Assembly (NCBI GenBank): GCA_037127255.1 | Contig: JBANSL010000001.1 | Span: 33,568,001 to 33,632,000, forward strand | Source of the DNA: Persicaria tinctoria | Lineage: Eukaryota; Streptophyta; Magnoliopsida; Caryophyllales; Polygonaceae | Direction: 5' to 3' | DNA: 64,000 bases | Shown here: positions 11,504 to 21,734 of the stretch, in pieces | How the letters are laid out: the number at the start of each line of letters is the position of its first letter | How positions within the stretch are numbered: the stretch's first letter is position 1 | Program-made: the position numbers and the translations under genes | The notes under the pieces: model-generated | Databases searched by the model: none | Seen by the model: the letters and a program-made list of their open reading frames with translations, nothing else | Told to the model about the DNA's origin: nothing

Positions 11504-12416
11504 CCCAGTGTTGTATAGGCACTTTGGATTGGAATCTCAAAGCCCTGGCTACTTCAAGTAGGTGTTTGTGTTTTCTTTCAACAACACCATTTTGTTGAGG
11601 TGACTCAACACAACTGGTTTGGTGGATTATACCATGTTTAGCAAAGAAATTGGACAAGGTTTGGTCAATGAACTCAGCAGCATTGTCTGACCTCATGGCT
11701 TTGATGGTGGTTTGAAACTGATTTTTGATGAGGGATATAAAGTTGGACAAAATGTTGAAGGTGTTAGTTTTGGATGCCATTAGGTATGTCCATGTGCTTT
11801 TGGAAAAATCATCAACCAAGGTAATGAAGTACCTGAAGCCATTGTGAGTGCTAGACTGATATGGTCCCCATGTGTCAAAGTAAACAAGGTCAAAAGGGGC
11901 TGCCGATCTCTCTGATCTTAGCAGAAATGGTTGTCTGTGGAGTTTAGCTTGAGGACAAATTTGACAAATGGATGGTGGGGAAGTAATGTGTATAGTGTCA
12001 TCTATGAACTTGATTTGAGAGAAAGACAAATGCCCCATTCTACAATGTAAAAGTTCAGCTTTACAAATAGCAGACAAACCACCAGCAGTAGTGTTCATGA
12101 AAGTTGATGACACATTATTACATTTGGAAAAATCAAATTGCAAAATTTGAGACAACTCGGGAGAATTTGACAACTCATATGGCTTGTGTGCAATGTATAT
12201 TCCACGATCTTCAGTTCCAATGACCAGAGGACTCCTCATCAAAGGGCACTGGATGATGCATGAAGATGGAGTAAAAATGACATTGGACTGTATGTCTTTT
12301 GTGAGTTTATGAATGGACATTAAATTGAAATGAAAATATGGAACATGAAGGACATTTTGAAGGGAAATATCATTGTTAACTTTGACAGTTCCAATGTTGG
12401 TAATGTTGGCTTTCAT
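11472..12416 (-). pseudogene. Copia pol: GAG-pre-integrase and integrase core
   Basis: The zinc-binding HHCC module is visible (LLHCRMGHLSFSQ and ICQICPQAK). The integrase catalytic triad follows: Asp in VYFDTWGPY, Asp in MRSDNAAEF and Glu in SPQQNGVVERKH. The frame ends by frameshift near 11500, just before the RT-containing frame, and is itself shifted from the protease frame at about 12413. Integrase would insert the DNA copy into the genome. Confidence 0.9.
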
Positions 12417-12926
12417 GTTATTTGGTAGGGTGATGGAAGATGGTTTTGAGGATGGTTCAAAAGAGTGAAGAGGGTAAGGTTGGGGCTCATGTGGTCACTG
12501 GCTCCACTGTCCAGTATCCAAGAGGAATTAAGCAATGAAGAAAAGAGACAAGATTTCATACCTGCCAACATAGCTGAGGATTCTTTGACTTCATGATGCT
12601 GGAGAAGAGACAGCAACTGTTGGTACTGTTCTTGAGTAATGGAACCTGATGAAGAGGCGGTTGCTGCTATCTTCTTAGAGGCTCCTGCAGGTGAACTATC
12701 AGTGGGATAACCATGGAGCTTCCAGCATCTATCAACCACATGGCCAAGTGTCTTGCAGTGAGTGCAGAAAGGGCGAGATCCACTGGGAGACTGCGTGTTT
12801 CCATTGCTTGCACTCGATGAATTGGATGGATATCCATGCAATTTCCAGCATTTCTCCATGGTATGACCTGCAATCTTGCAATGTCACAGAAAGATCCTCC
12901 TGAGCTCCCTGAGTTGGAAGGATACC
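12413..12926 (-). pseudogene. Copia gag end (zinc knuckles) and aspartic protease
   Basis: This carries two CCHC zinc knuckles, each followed by a CWKLHGYP segment, and the protease active site WILDSGASDHM. A single-base frameshift near 12884 lies inside the first of these knuckles. A further related knuckle (CEHCKMIGNVMEKC, Asn where His is usual) lies across the nested element at about 23755-23720, so the original gag had three tandem knuckle-HGYP units. The sequence continues directly at 23700 once the inserted gypsy element is removed. Confidence 0.88.
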
Positions 12927-14883
12927 TGTTGTAAGAGGAAATTGAGAATGCAAAACAATAAGTAAACAAAGTAAAGCAAACCGATCGAATCCCAGCAAAT
13001 AATGTTCAAGACTCCCTCCAATGTAGTAAGAGAAAGTCAGGTTCGAATCCTCGAGGAAACTGGTCAGCGGATCCTAGGCAGCGGTGGAATCTCACGGACA
13101 GAAGTCGACAACAGTGGTACTCGACCTTGACTAAGGGTTTGTCGACAGGGGTCAGGCACAGTCGAACACAGCAGCAGCAACTCGGCGAAGTCTACTCGAT
13201 CTCGACAAGGCTTACTCGATATCGAGTAGGGCCTTTGTCGACTTCGGCTCGTCTTGTCGAATTCCTGCACAGTTTGAGCTACGACGATCTGGGATCGGAG
13301 ATTAGTAGTCGAGATCGACCAGAGGTTGGTCGAGATCGATGAGGGAAGGAAAAGTAAAAACAAAGCAGTTTCGGGTTCTGTGACTTTATGAATTTGGAGA
13401 ACTTCTGAGATTAGGGTTTGCGACAACGATTACCATGCAAGCGGAATATAAATCACAAAAGGCGGTAACTTTATCGATAAAGGAAAAGGCTTTCACCTAA
13501 TCCGACAAGTAGGAATATAAATCTCGCGATAAATAATCCTAATTGCATCTATTCCTTTTCATAATTAGCATTTATAATCTTTCGAATAGAAATCCTAATT
13601 ACTATCCAAGTTTCACAACATGAGTTCTTCAATTTCTCAATCAAAGATGAAGCACATAGGGAATAGATTAAGATAACGACAAAATACCTCTTTTCGCGAT
13701 CGCTTATCCGCCGATATGGCTCTCGTTGGGCTCACCCCAACCCCAGAAGTAGGTTGACTACTCGCGCCTCATCGCAATCGCAAACATCATTGATTTAAAA
13801 GAAATAACTTGCATTAACTAAATTCAAAGCCTTTACAATTCCGGCAATCAACTTTCGTAAACTGCCAAAACCTTTAAACTCCTAAATCTCTATGTGTAAC
13901 TGTATCTCTGAAATTGAATGAATAAAATTGAGCCCCTTGGGCTTTATTTATAGCCTTATATTCCTTGCTAATCAAGGATAGAATATCTATATCTATATCT
14001 AAAACTATATCTAAGACTTTAAAGATAAATAAAAGCTATAATGAAATTAAATCTAAAAATAGGGAAATATATCTAAATTGTCTCAAGTGGATAAAACTCT
14101 CTTCTTCCTGATAGATGTGGATAAATCGGATAGACTTTGATAATCTTCGGCTCCAAGGACTCTATTCCGAGTAGGACTGCATCAATGCGTCACGCGGCTT
14201 CGGGAAATCTTCGTCGATCTCGAGTACGGCGTACTCGATCTCGACTAGGAAAGTTTTCGACTGGGCCGACTTCGTCGTCTCGGCTAGCTGGTGCTCGACA
14301 AGCTCGGACATGGCTCTGGCGCTAGTCGATCTCGACAAGGGTTTTGTCGATCTCGATGAGTGGTGTCATCGACTTGGTCTTCCGAGGTTGTCGAGTAGCC
14401 CTTGTCGACATGCTCGGACACTGGCTCCTGGGCTTAGTCGATCTCGACTAGGATCTTGTCGATCTCGAGTACATCTTGGCCTGGTGTTTGTCGAGCAGTA
14501 TCTCCTCGACATGGCTTGGGGAAATGTGGTCTGGCTCTTGTCGACATCGAGTACTCTACTCGATGTCGAGTAGGGTGTTGCTCTGCTCCGCGTTGTCTGG
14601 TCAGGTCTCTACTCGACTTAAGTGTATCCGGATTTGACTCGTCGACATAGATGAGAACTTAGTCGAGATAGAGTAAGGCTTGCCGCTTCCGTCTTTGCTT
14701 CTTGGTTTTCTCCCGAAATGTTTCCATATTCTGCAATATTAAACAGAAACTTATGTAGATCTCCATTTCTAACAAATAAGCATATACTACACAAATTCGA
14801 CATATTCCCAACCCGAAATATGCAAAATGTAAAGAATATGGAACTAAAATATGCATAAAAACATGGCTGCTTTGGAGACATCA
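12927..14883 (-). repeat. 3' LTR of the Athila-type element
   Basis: 1957 bases, TGTTG to GAGACATCA on the plus strand. It contains six motif pairs (see separate entry) and short chance frames that are not genes. Confidence 0.95.
13196..14569. repeat. Six TCGANNTCGA pairs in the 3' LTR
   Basis: Pairs lie at 13196/13216, 13309/13330, 14214/14235, 14326/14347, 14438/14459 and 14541/14560 (start of each 10-mer). Spacers are 10, 11, 11, 11, 11 and 9 bases. The middle dinucleotide varies (TC, TA, GA, CA, TG) while the two TCGA halves stay fixed. Additional isolated GTCGAC, CTCGAG and CTCGAC half sites surround them. Confidence 0.93.
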
Positions 14884-14900
14884 AATCACCCCATACTTAG
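14884..14900 (-). other. Polypurine tract region of the Athila-type element
   Basis: The minus strand reads AAGTATGGGGTGATT just before the 3' LTR. Confidence 0.65.
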
Positions 14901-16721
14901 ACTTGCTTGTCCTCAAGCAATAACCAAACAATAACCAAGACCTACAACACATCCTTCAAGTCTTCGCCTTTGTCAAAAGCAACATCTTAAATAGTAGCAA
15001 TGTAAGACAAGTGAATTTAACGTCATCACACATATATGAGCGATCCATAGGCATGGGCAATATAAATCCAACCTCACAGGAATAATGTGTTTACACTCAG
15101 CTCTCAATGTGTTTAGGCTATGTATATCAACTCTCAACTCAATTCCATATATAGTCTCATAAACATTGCAATTTAAATATGAATCCACTTCGCAACCAAT
15201 TATGAAAATGCAACAAGAATTATCAGGAGGACTTCGCTCAATAGAAGTCTTCAAAGAAGATTCCATTCGGCGGGGTTGTAATGGGGCTTGGTAAGAAATA
15301 ATAAGGTATGGAATTATTTGGCTATGTGGTGCCGTCAGTGCCAATTAACTCTACTGCTCCATGAGGGTATATATGGTGAACCAAGAAAGGTCCACTCCAT
15401 CTTGTCGTTAGCTTTCCTAGAAATAGAGGCAGTCTAGAATTATATAAAAGCACTTTGTCACCTACCTCATATGTTTTTGGCACCAGTTTCTTATCGTGCC
15501 ATCTCTTGGTGCGCTCCTTGTAGATCTCAGTATTCTCATAGGCTTTCAATCTCAATTCCTCCAACTCCTGTAAATCAATAAAGCGTTTCTTACCTGCCTC
15601 ATCCAGATCCATGTTGAGCACCTTGAGAGCCCACATTGCCTTATGCTCCAGCTCGACAGGTAAATGGAAAGACTTGCCATAAACCAAGTTGTAAGGAGTT
15701 GTTCTTAGCGGTGTTTTGTAAGCCGTCCTATAAGCCCATAGCGCATCATCAAGCTTAGATGACCAATCCTTCCTAGAGCGAGAGACTGTTTTCTCCAAGA
15801 TGGCCTTGATTTGACAATTAGAGACTTCCACCCGACCACTGGTTTGGGGATGATAAGGTGTTGCTACCCTGTGTGTTACCCCATACTTAGCCAAAAGAGC
15901 CTCAAATCCTCTCTCGATGAAATGTGAGCTACCATCTGAAATAAGAACTCTAGGAACACCAAAGCGAGGAAATATGTTAGTTTTAACAAACTTTGAAACT
16001 ACCTTCGCGTCGTTGGTCCTAGTTGCAACAGCCTCAACCCATTTAGAGACATAGTCAACTGCTACAAGGATGTATTTGTAAGGTCCTGAAGCAGGGAATG
16101 GTCCCATGAAGTCAATTCCCCATACATCAAATAGCTCGACCTCCAAAATTCCTGTAAGTGGTGTCTCATTCCTCCAAGTAATGTTGCCTGATCTTTGGCA
16201 TTCGTCGCATGAAGTGACATAAGCCTGCACATCCCTGAAAAGATTAGGCCAGTAAAAACCACATTGAAGTGCCTTAGATGCAGTTTTGAAGCCTTTTGCA
16301 TGTCCGGCAGTAGGGAGAGTATGGCAATGGCGAATGACACTTTCCTTCTCCTCATCCGGAATACAACGTCTGAAGATATGGTCCTTCCCTTGTTTGAATA
16401 GGTAAGGATCATCCCAATAGTATTGTTTGACGTCGTGGAGGAATTTCTTCTTTCCCTGTGAAGATAGTCCTGACGGAATCTCATTTCCTACAAGGTAGTT
16501 AGCAAAATCCGCATACCAGGGTACCTTTGGTCCTTTTATAGCATATATATCATGAATAGGACTAGTAGGAGGTGTAAAGAATACATCATCACCGGAATTT
16601 AATCGAAGAACCTCACCTGAAATCTCACCTGGAGCTTGTCGAAATCGAGAAGAGCTACTCGATATAGAGGAGGATGTCTTGTCGACTGGTGACGTGCACG
16701 GCTCCTGGTGGTCGACCGTAC

Positions 16722-17030
16722 TCGATCTCGATGAGGGTTCGTCGATCTCGAGTACAACTGTGGTGTCTGCCTGCGATGTCCTCGACTCCTGGTGCTTGTC
16801 GACATTGGTCCTTGTCGATCTCGACGACGGGTCCTCGACATCGAGTACGGCTGTGGTGTCTGCCTGCGCTGTACTCGATTCCTGGTGATCGTCGACAGTG
16901 GCCTTTGTCGATCTCGATGAAGGTTTACTCGACATCGAGTAGCCCTGCAGCTCCAAACCATGTAAAGAAGAATGATCACCGGAGGACTCACTTGTTTTAG
17001 TCGAGATCGAGGAGGCTTCGTCGATGTCGA
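16722..17030. repeat. Four TCGANNTCGA pairs inside the RNase H-integrase linker
   Basis: Pairs start at 16722/16742, 16815/16835, 16908/16929 and 17001/17021. On the minus strand they encode repeats of the type [13 protein letters not shown] and [11 protein letters not shown] separated by HQES-containing stretches. The pairs repeat about every 93 bases, so this linker grew by tandem duplication of a 31-codon unit. Confidence 0.92.
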
Positions 17031-18893
17031 GGAAGACAGTGTTAGTCTGCATTAGGTGCTCGTCTGGGCGAGAGTCGTCGATTGGTATGGCGCCCTGGGC
17101 TTCCTCTAGCATGTCTTTGGGAAGCCTGGATAAGTGATCGGCGACTGAATTCTCTATGCCCTTCTTGTCCCTTAGCTCAACGTCAAATTCTTGAAGTAAG
17201 AGCACCCATCGTAGCAACCTTGGTTTTGCATCCTTCTTTGTCATTAAATAACGAAGAGCAGCATGGTCAGTATGGACAATGACTTTAGAACCAACAAGAT
17301 AGGAACGAAATTTTTCAAAAGCAAAAACCACAGCCAAAAATTCCTTCTCTGTTGTGGTGTACTTAGCCTGAACCACATCCAGAGTCTTGCTTGCATAGTA
17401 TATGGCATGCAGTTTCTTGTCCTTCCGTTGTCCTAGAACTGCTCCCACAGCATAATCGCTGGCATCACACATGATCTCAAATGGTAGTGACCAATCCGGT
17501 GATTGAATGATTGAAGCTGAGATGAGAGCTTCCTTTAACCTGTTGAAGGCTTCAAGACATTCGCTAGAGAATACAAACATAACATCCTTCATAAGCAGGT
17601 TAGTCAATGGTTTGGCAATTTTAGAAAAATCTTGAATGAATCTTCTATAAAAACCAGCATGACCAAGAAAACTCCTCATCTCTTTAATGGAAGAAGGTGG
17701 GGGCAATTTCTCCACTAGCTCTATTTTTGCTCTGTCCACCTCAATTCCTTTGTTGGACACCTTGTGGCGTAGCACGATCCCCTCCTTTACCATAAAGTGG
17801 CATTTTTCCCAGTTAAGAACTAAATTTGTCTCTTCACAGCGCTTGAGTACCCTACGTAGGTTAGAGAGACAAATACCGAAAGTAGTGCCATAAACTGAGA
17901 AATCATCCATGAATAACTCCACTATGTCCTCAATCATGTCGGAGAAGATGGCCATCATGCACCTCTGAAAAGTAGCAGGGGCATTGCAAAGGCCAAAGGG
18001 CATCCTCCTATATGCGAAAGTTCCATAGGGGCAAGTGAAGGTGGTCTTTTCCTGATCATCAGGATGAATGAGAACCTGCCAAAAGCCAGAATATCCATCC
18101 ATGTAACAAAAATAATCATGTTCAGCTAACCTTTCGAGTACCTGGTCAATGAAGGGGAGTGGAAAATGATCTTTCCTGGTGGCGGTGTTGAGCTTTCTGT
18201 AGTCTATGCACATCCGCCAGCTGGTAGTGATCCTTTTGGGAACAAGCTCTCCCTTCTCATTCTCCTCAACGGTCATTCCACCCTTCTTAGGAACAACATG
18301 AACAGGGCTAACCCTCTTGCTGTCGGAGATTGGATAAATGATTCCTGCATCCAGCATGCGATGGATCTCCTTCTTGACAACTTCCTTCATGTTGGGGTTA
18401 AGCTTCCTTTGATGCTCAATTGTTGCCCTGTGATCATCTTCCAACAAAATTCTATGCATACAAGTAATGGGTGAAATACCTTTTATGTCCTCTAGGGAAT
18501 AGCATATGGCCTTCCTATGAGTGCGGAGGACATCTACTAGCTTGTCTACTTCCTGTGGGTTCAATGAAGCATTTATAATTACAGGAAAAGTAGAGTTAGG
18601 ACCAAGAAATTCATACCTAAGGGTGTCAGGTAAAGGTTTCAGCACCGGAGAAGGGCCCTGTGGAATCAAGATAGGCTCAACTTTGTCCATCTTCATGATC
18701 TCCCCTAGGTAATCCGTCTCAACCCTCATAGAAGAAGCATCCAAATCAGCTACAGGAGTTGGCGTCGACCAGGCATACATTGATGACATCGCTGAATTGG
18801 ACATAGGACTGTACTGCAGGAAGCTACTTGACAATGGGTTAGAAACATCAAAATCGACCAAAAAATCAGAACTTACCTCGAATACAAGGTTGG

Positions 18894-19082
18894 TCGATCT
18901 CGAGTTGGGCTCCTCGATCTCGAGGAGGATCGTCGAGTCAGCTTCGTCGATTTCTGGTGTGCCTGCAAGGGACAAGGTAGTCGACATCGACTGTGACTGG
19001 TCGAGATCGAGTAGGTTCAGAAGACTTACAGTTTCTGGAGGGCTGGTGCTTGTCGATCTCGAGTTCGGCTCGTCGAGATCGA
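18894..19082. repeat. Three TCGANNTCGA pairs inside the protease-RT linker
   Basis: Pairs start at 18894/18914, 18981/19001 and 19053/19073, each with a 10-base spacer. They encode [22 protein letters not shown] and [11 protein letters not shown] on the minus strand. Confidence 0.92.
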
Positions 19083-19993
19083 GGAGATCTGTAGAGGTTG
19101 ACTGGATCTGCTCGACTTCTGGTGAGTCGTTCAGCTCCGCCGATAATGCGTCGTCGAAGATCTCCTCCTCGCTTAAGTCTGCTACTGCCAGCTTCTCCTC
19201 TGCTAGCACAGATTCTGCTTTTCCTTCTTGGATCAAGAGTTGTTCTGCAGGTTCATCACAGGAGATAAAATTAAATTTTGAATATATAGCTTTAATTTCC
19301 ATTACCTCTTCTGTGTCTGGGTTGAAGAAGTATTCAATAATCTCATCTCCGATGGTGAATGTAAGGATTCCTCTTTTCACTCCAATGTTAGCATCAGCAG
19401 TTGCCAGGAAAGGTCGCCCTAGGATAATGGGGCAAGCTGGATCCTCTGCCATTTCTACTACAAGAAAATCTGTAGGGACAAAGAATCTACCAACTTTAAC
19501 AGGAACATTATCAACAATACATGTAGGGATTACCACGGTGTTGTTGGCCATGTAGAGTTTGGCATCAATTGGTTCTAGGGCACCTATTTTCACCTTCGAC
19601 CAGATGGATAGGGGCATGATGCTGACACTTGCTCATAGGTCACACAGTGCTTTAAATCTATGACGACCAAGTCCAACAGTGATAGGAAACTTACATGGGT
19701 CAGGTCGCTTCTCAGGGAAATCCATCTTTTTGCACTCCTTAGCAATCTCAGCCATCGATCGCTTGTTACTGAGAATCTTCTTGACGAATTTGACATAGGC
19801 AGGCATCTCGTGTAGTGCTTCTGTAAAAGGAATAGTAACATTCAGACTCTGAAGCAATTTCACAAAACGCTGAAACTTACCGTCTGTTGGATCTCTTTGG
19901 TTTTCAGAAGGAAATGGGAGCGTCTTTTTAGTTTTCTGAGTCAGAACAGCTTCCGGAGGTGGTGAGGGCTCATCGATCTTGGCATGCTCCTTG

Positions 19994-20155
19994 TTGATCT
20001 CGACAAGAGTCTCATCGATCTCGACAAGAGTCTCGTCGATCTCGAGTTGGGTAGTCGATTTCGACTGGTCCGGCTATGCAGCTGCTTCAGAGCTCCATTT
20101 CTCCTCTGTGTCGAGTAGAGCCTTGTCGATGTCGACTAAGCCTTTGTCGATGTCG
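19994..20155. repeat. TCGANNTCGA array around the gag-pol junction
   Basis: Motifs start at 19994 (one mismatch), 20015, 20036 and 20055, then 20125 and 20146. The 21-base steps keep frame and give repeats of the form ETLVEID and KGLVDIDK on the minus strand. The TAG ending the gag frame (20074-20076) lies between the two groups. Confidence 0.92.
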
Positions 20156-21651
20156 ACTACAGCTTCGCCCTTCCTTTCTCCATTTTCTGGCTCGTGCAGT
20201 TTGTGACCGCTCCGCAACTTTACATCAGCTACATGTCCGTGCTGCCCCTTGGGATTTGGTTCTGTATGGCCTGGGAGTTGCCCGGATGGTTGTGGAATCT
20301 GCTCCACGAACTGACCCATCTGAGTCTGGATGTTCCTTTTCCAGATGTCTAGCTCTCCAAATTTTGCACTGATATTCTGGAACTGATTGTTGATGGTGCC
20401 TTGATTCCGGCGCATCTCTTCAAGGATGAGCTGTAAATCACCCTTCTTTTGATACCTTTCTGGATGTCCAGGAGCTCTGTATGGCGGGGGGTTCCTAGGA
20501 GGACCTTGGTTCCGTTGAGGTTGATAGAACCTTTGGTCTCCCATATAGCGATTGGGACCCCCTGCGTAAGCTACCTCTTCATGGATCTCTGCCATCCTGA
20601 CTTGTTCCGTATGCAGGCACTCAGTAGTAGTATGCCGTTGTGAACCACATTCGATATAGGGTTGGTTGACAGAGAGATATTTGACTTGTTTGAGGAGCTT
20701 GCGATTCTGATCTCTGTAGTACTGCTCCTTGACATCAGGGTCTATCTCCTTAGATGGCTCATAGAGAGGCATAGATGGGGCCAGTCTGGCATAGGTGTTC
20801 TCATCATAGTTTGTAGGAACCCCATACTTGTTGTCATAATTTGTGAGCTTGTCTAGCACACCCCATGCGTCGATTGGTGGCATCGTCAGGTACTCATAGC
20901 GAGTGTACTGATTGATCCTGTCTTTAGTGATTTGATCAAGAGAGTTGAAGAAGATCTCCTGAATGACGTAGGGTGGCTGTCCATGAGTAGGGCAAGATCG
21001 CAGCAGCTCTTTGTAGCGTTCCCATGCTTTTGCCAGTGGTTCCCCAGGCTTTTGCTTGAAAGCAGTGATCTTTTGGTGGAGGAATGCTGTCTTGGTAGGA
21101 GGGAAGAATTTGTTGAGAAACTCCTGCTCCACTTTTGCCCATGTCGTAAGGGATCTTGGTTTCAGTCCTTCTAGCCATTTCAGTGCAGTTCCAGCGAGAG
21201 ACCAGCGGAAAGCTTTCATCTTGACATATTCCAGAGTTGTACCTTCAGCAAGAGTACGGCACATGTCATGAAAATTGGTAATATGTTCAAGAGGACACTC
21301 ATTAAATTCTCCATGAAAAGCATTGTTTTTAAGCTCTATAAGAAATTGAGTGCGAATTTCAAAAGAGTTTTCAGGGATTAGAATCGCCGATTCAGGCACG
21401 ACGAGAGTTGGATGCATATAATCCTCTGCAGTAGTTGGATATTGGGCAAGCTCAGCTTCCGCTTGTTCCCTTGCTGCTTTCTCAGCGGCGATAACAGCAT
21501 CTTTAGTGGCTAGTTCCCTTGTAAGCCTAGCAATGAGTTGTTCTTGTGTTTCAGCGGCCGCCATGGCTCTTTGTAGTTTAGCTCTGATGTGTAGTAGGCG
21601 TTCTGGTTCGTCTAAGCCGTCAAACTCAGGTGTTTGACCAGAACGGCGCAT
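20074..21651 (-). CDS. Athila-type gag (525 aa to first stop)
   Basis: Gag would form the virus-like particle. The ATG at 21651-21649 lies about 60 bases inside the primer site. Residues 20-80 form a coiled coil rich in Ala, Glu and Lys. The capsid region has the family signature (FRWSLAGTALKWLEGL, SLTTWAKVEQEFLNKFFP, AWERYKELLRSCPTHGQP). A CCHC-like remnant (ECGSQRHTTTEC) follows near residue 337, then a Gln/Pro/Arg-rich stretch. The end is built from VDIDK repeats encoded by the motif array. The frame continues into pol past a TAG at codon 526; this may be a mutation or a leaky gag stop, which the sequence alone cannot settle. Confidence 0.88.
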   Translation of the reverse strand: MRRSGQTPEFDGLDEPERLLHIRAKLQRAMAAAETQEQLIARLTRELATKDAVIAAEKAAREQAEAELAQYPTTAEDYMHPTLVVPESAILIPENSFEIRTQFLIELKNNAFHGEFNECPLEHITNFHDMCRTLAEGTTLEYVKMKAFRWSLAGTALKWLEGLKPRSLTTWAKVEQEFLNKFFPPTKTAFLHQKITAFKQKPGEPLAKAWERYKELLRSCPTHGQPPYVIQEIFFNSLDQITKDRINQYTRYEYLTMPPIDAWGVLDKLTNYDNKYGVPTNYDENTYARLAPSMPLYEPSKEIDPDVKEQYYRDQNRKLLKQVKYLSVNQPYIECGSQRHTTTECLHTEQVRMAEIHEEVAYAGGPNRYMGDQRFYQPQRNQGPPRNPPPYRAPGHPERYQKKGDLQLILEEMRRNQGTINNQFQNISAKFGELDIWKRNIQTQMGQFVEQIPQPSGQLPGHTEPNPKGQHGHVADVKLRSGHKLHEPENGERKGEAVVDIDKGLVDIDKALLDTEEKWSSEAAA

Positions 21652-21713
21652 ACACCTGTAAAGTAACTCAAAGCAGACGTGGGATTTAACTACCTAAGGC
21701 GCGAATGATAGCC

Positions 21714-21731
21714 TCCCCGGCAACGGCGCCA
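21714..21731 (-). other. Primer binding site, aspartate tRNA
   Basis: The minus strand reads TGGCGCCGTTGCCGGGGA, complementary to the 3' end of plant tRNA-Asp and typical for Athila elements. It is three bases from the 5' LTR. Confidence 0.93.
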
Positions 21732-21734
21732 ATT

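Larger units (their letters stand above)
15322..20073 (-). pseudogene. Athila-type pol: protease, reverse transcriptase, RNase H, integrase
   Basis: The frame continues from gag without a frameshift. Protease lies near 19900-19300 ([10 protein letters not shown]); its active-site loop CDL-stop-ASVS carries TGA at 19633-19635 where Gly is expected. The RT follows ([33 protein letters not shown], catalytic FMDDFSVYG), then RNase H ([32 protein letters not shown]), then integrase with an H2C2 zinc module and Asp/Asp/Glu in [18 protein letters not shown] and TSGRVEVSN. Two long Ser/Thr/Asp-rich linkers, before RT and between RNase H and integrase, are built from repeated motif pairs. Catalytic residues look intact apart from the protease stop. 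Confidence 0.94.

Noticed and set aside
14137..14650. Short frames in the Athila-type LTRs (also 22953-23466)
   Set aside because: They translate the motif pairs in LTR DNA, lie in both orientations and show no domain.
18797..19555. 252-codon plus-strand frame opposite the pol linker
   Set aside because: It is the antisense shadow of a Ser/Asp-rich coding repeat; TCGA-rich palindromic DNA is open on both strands.
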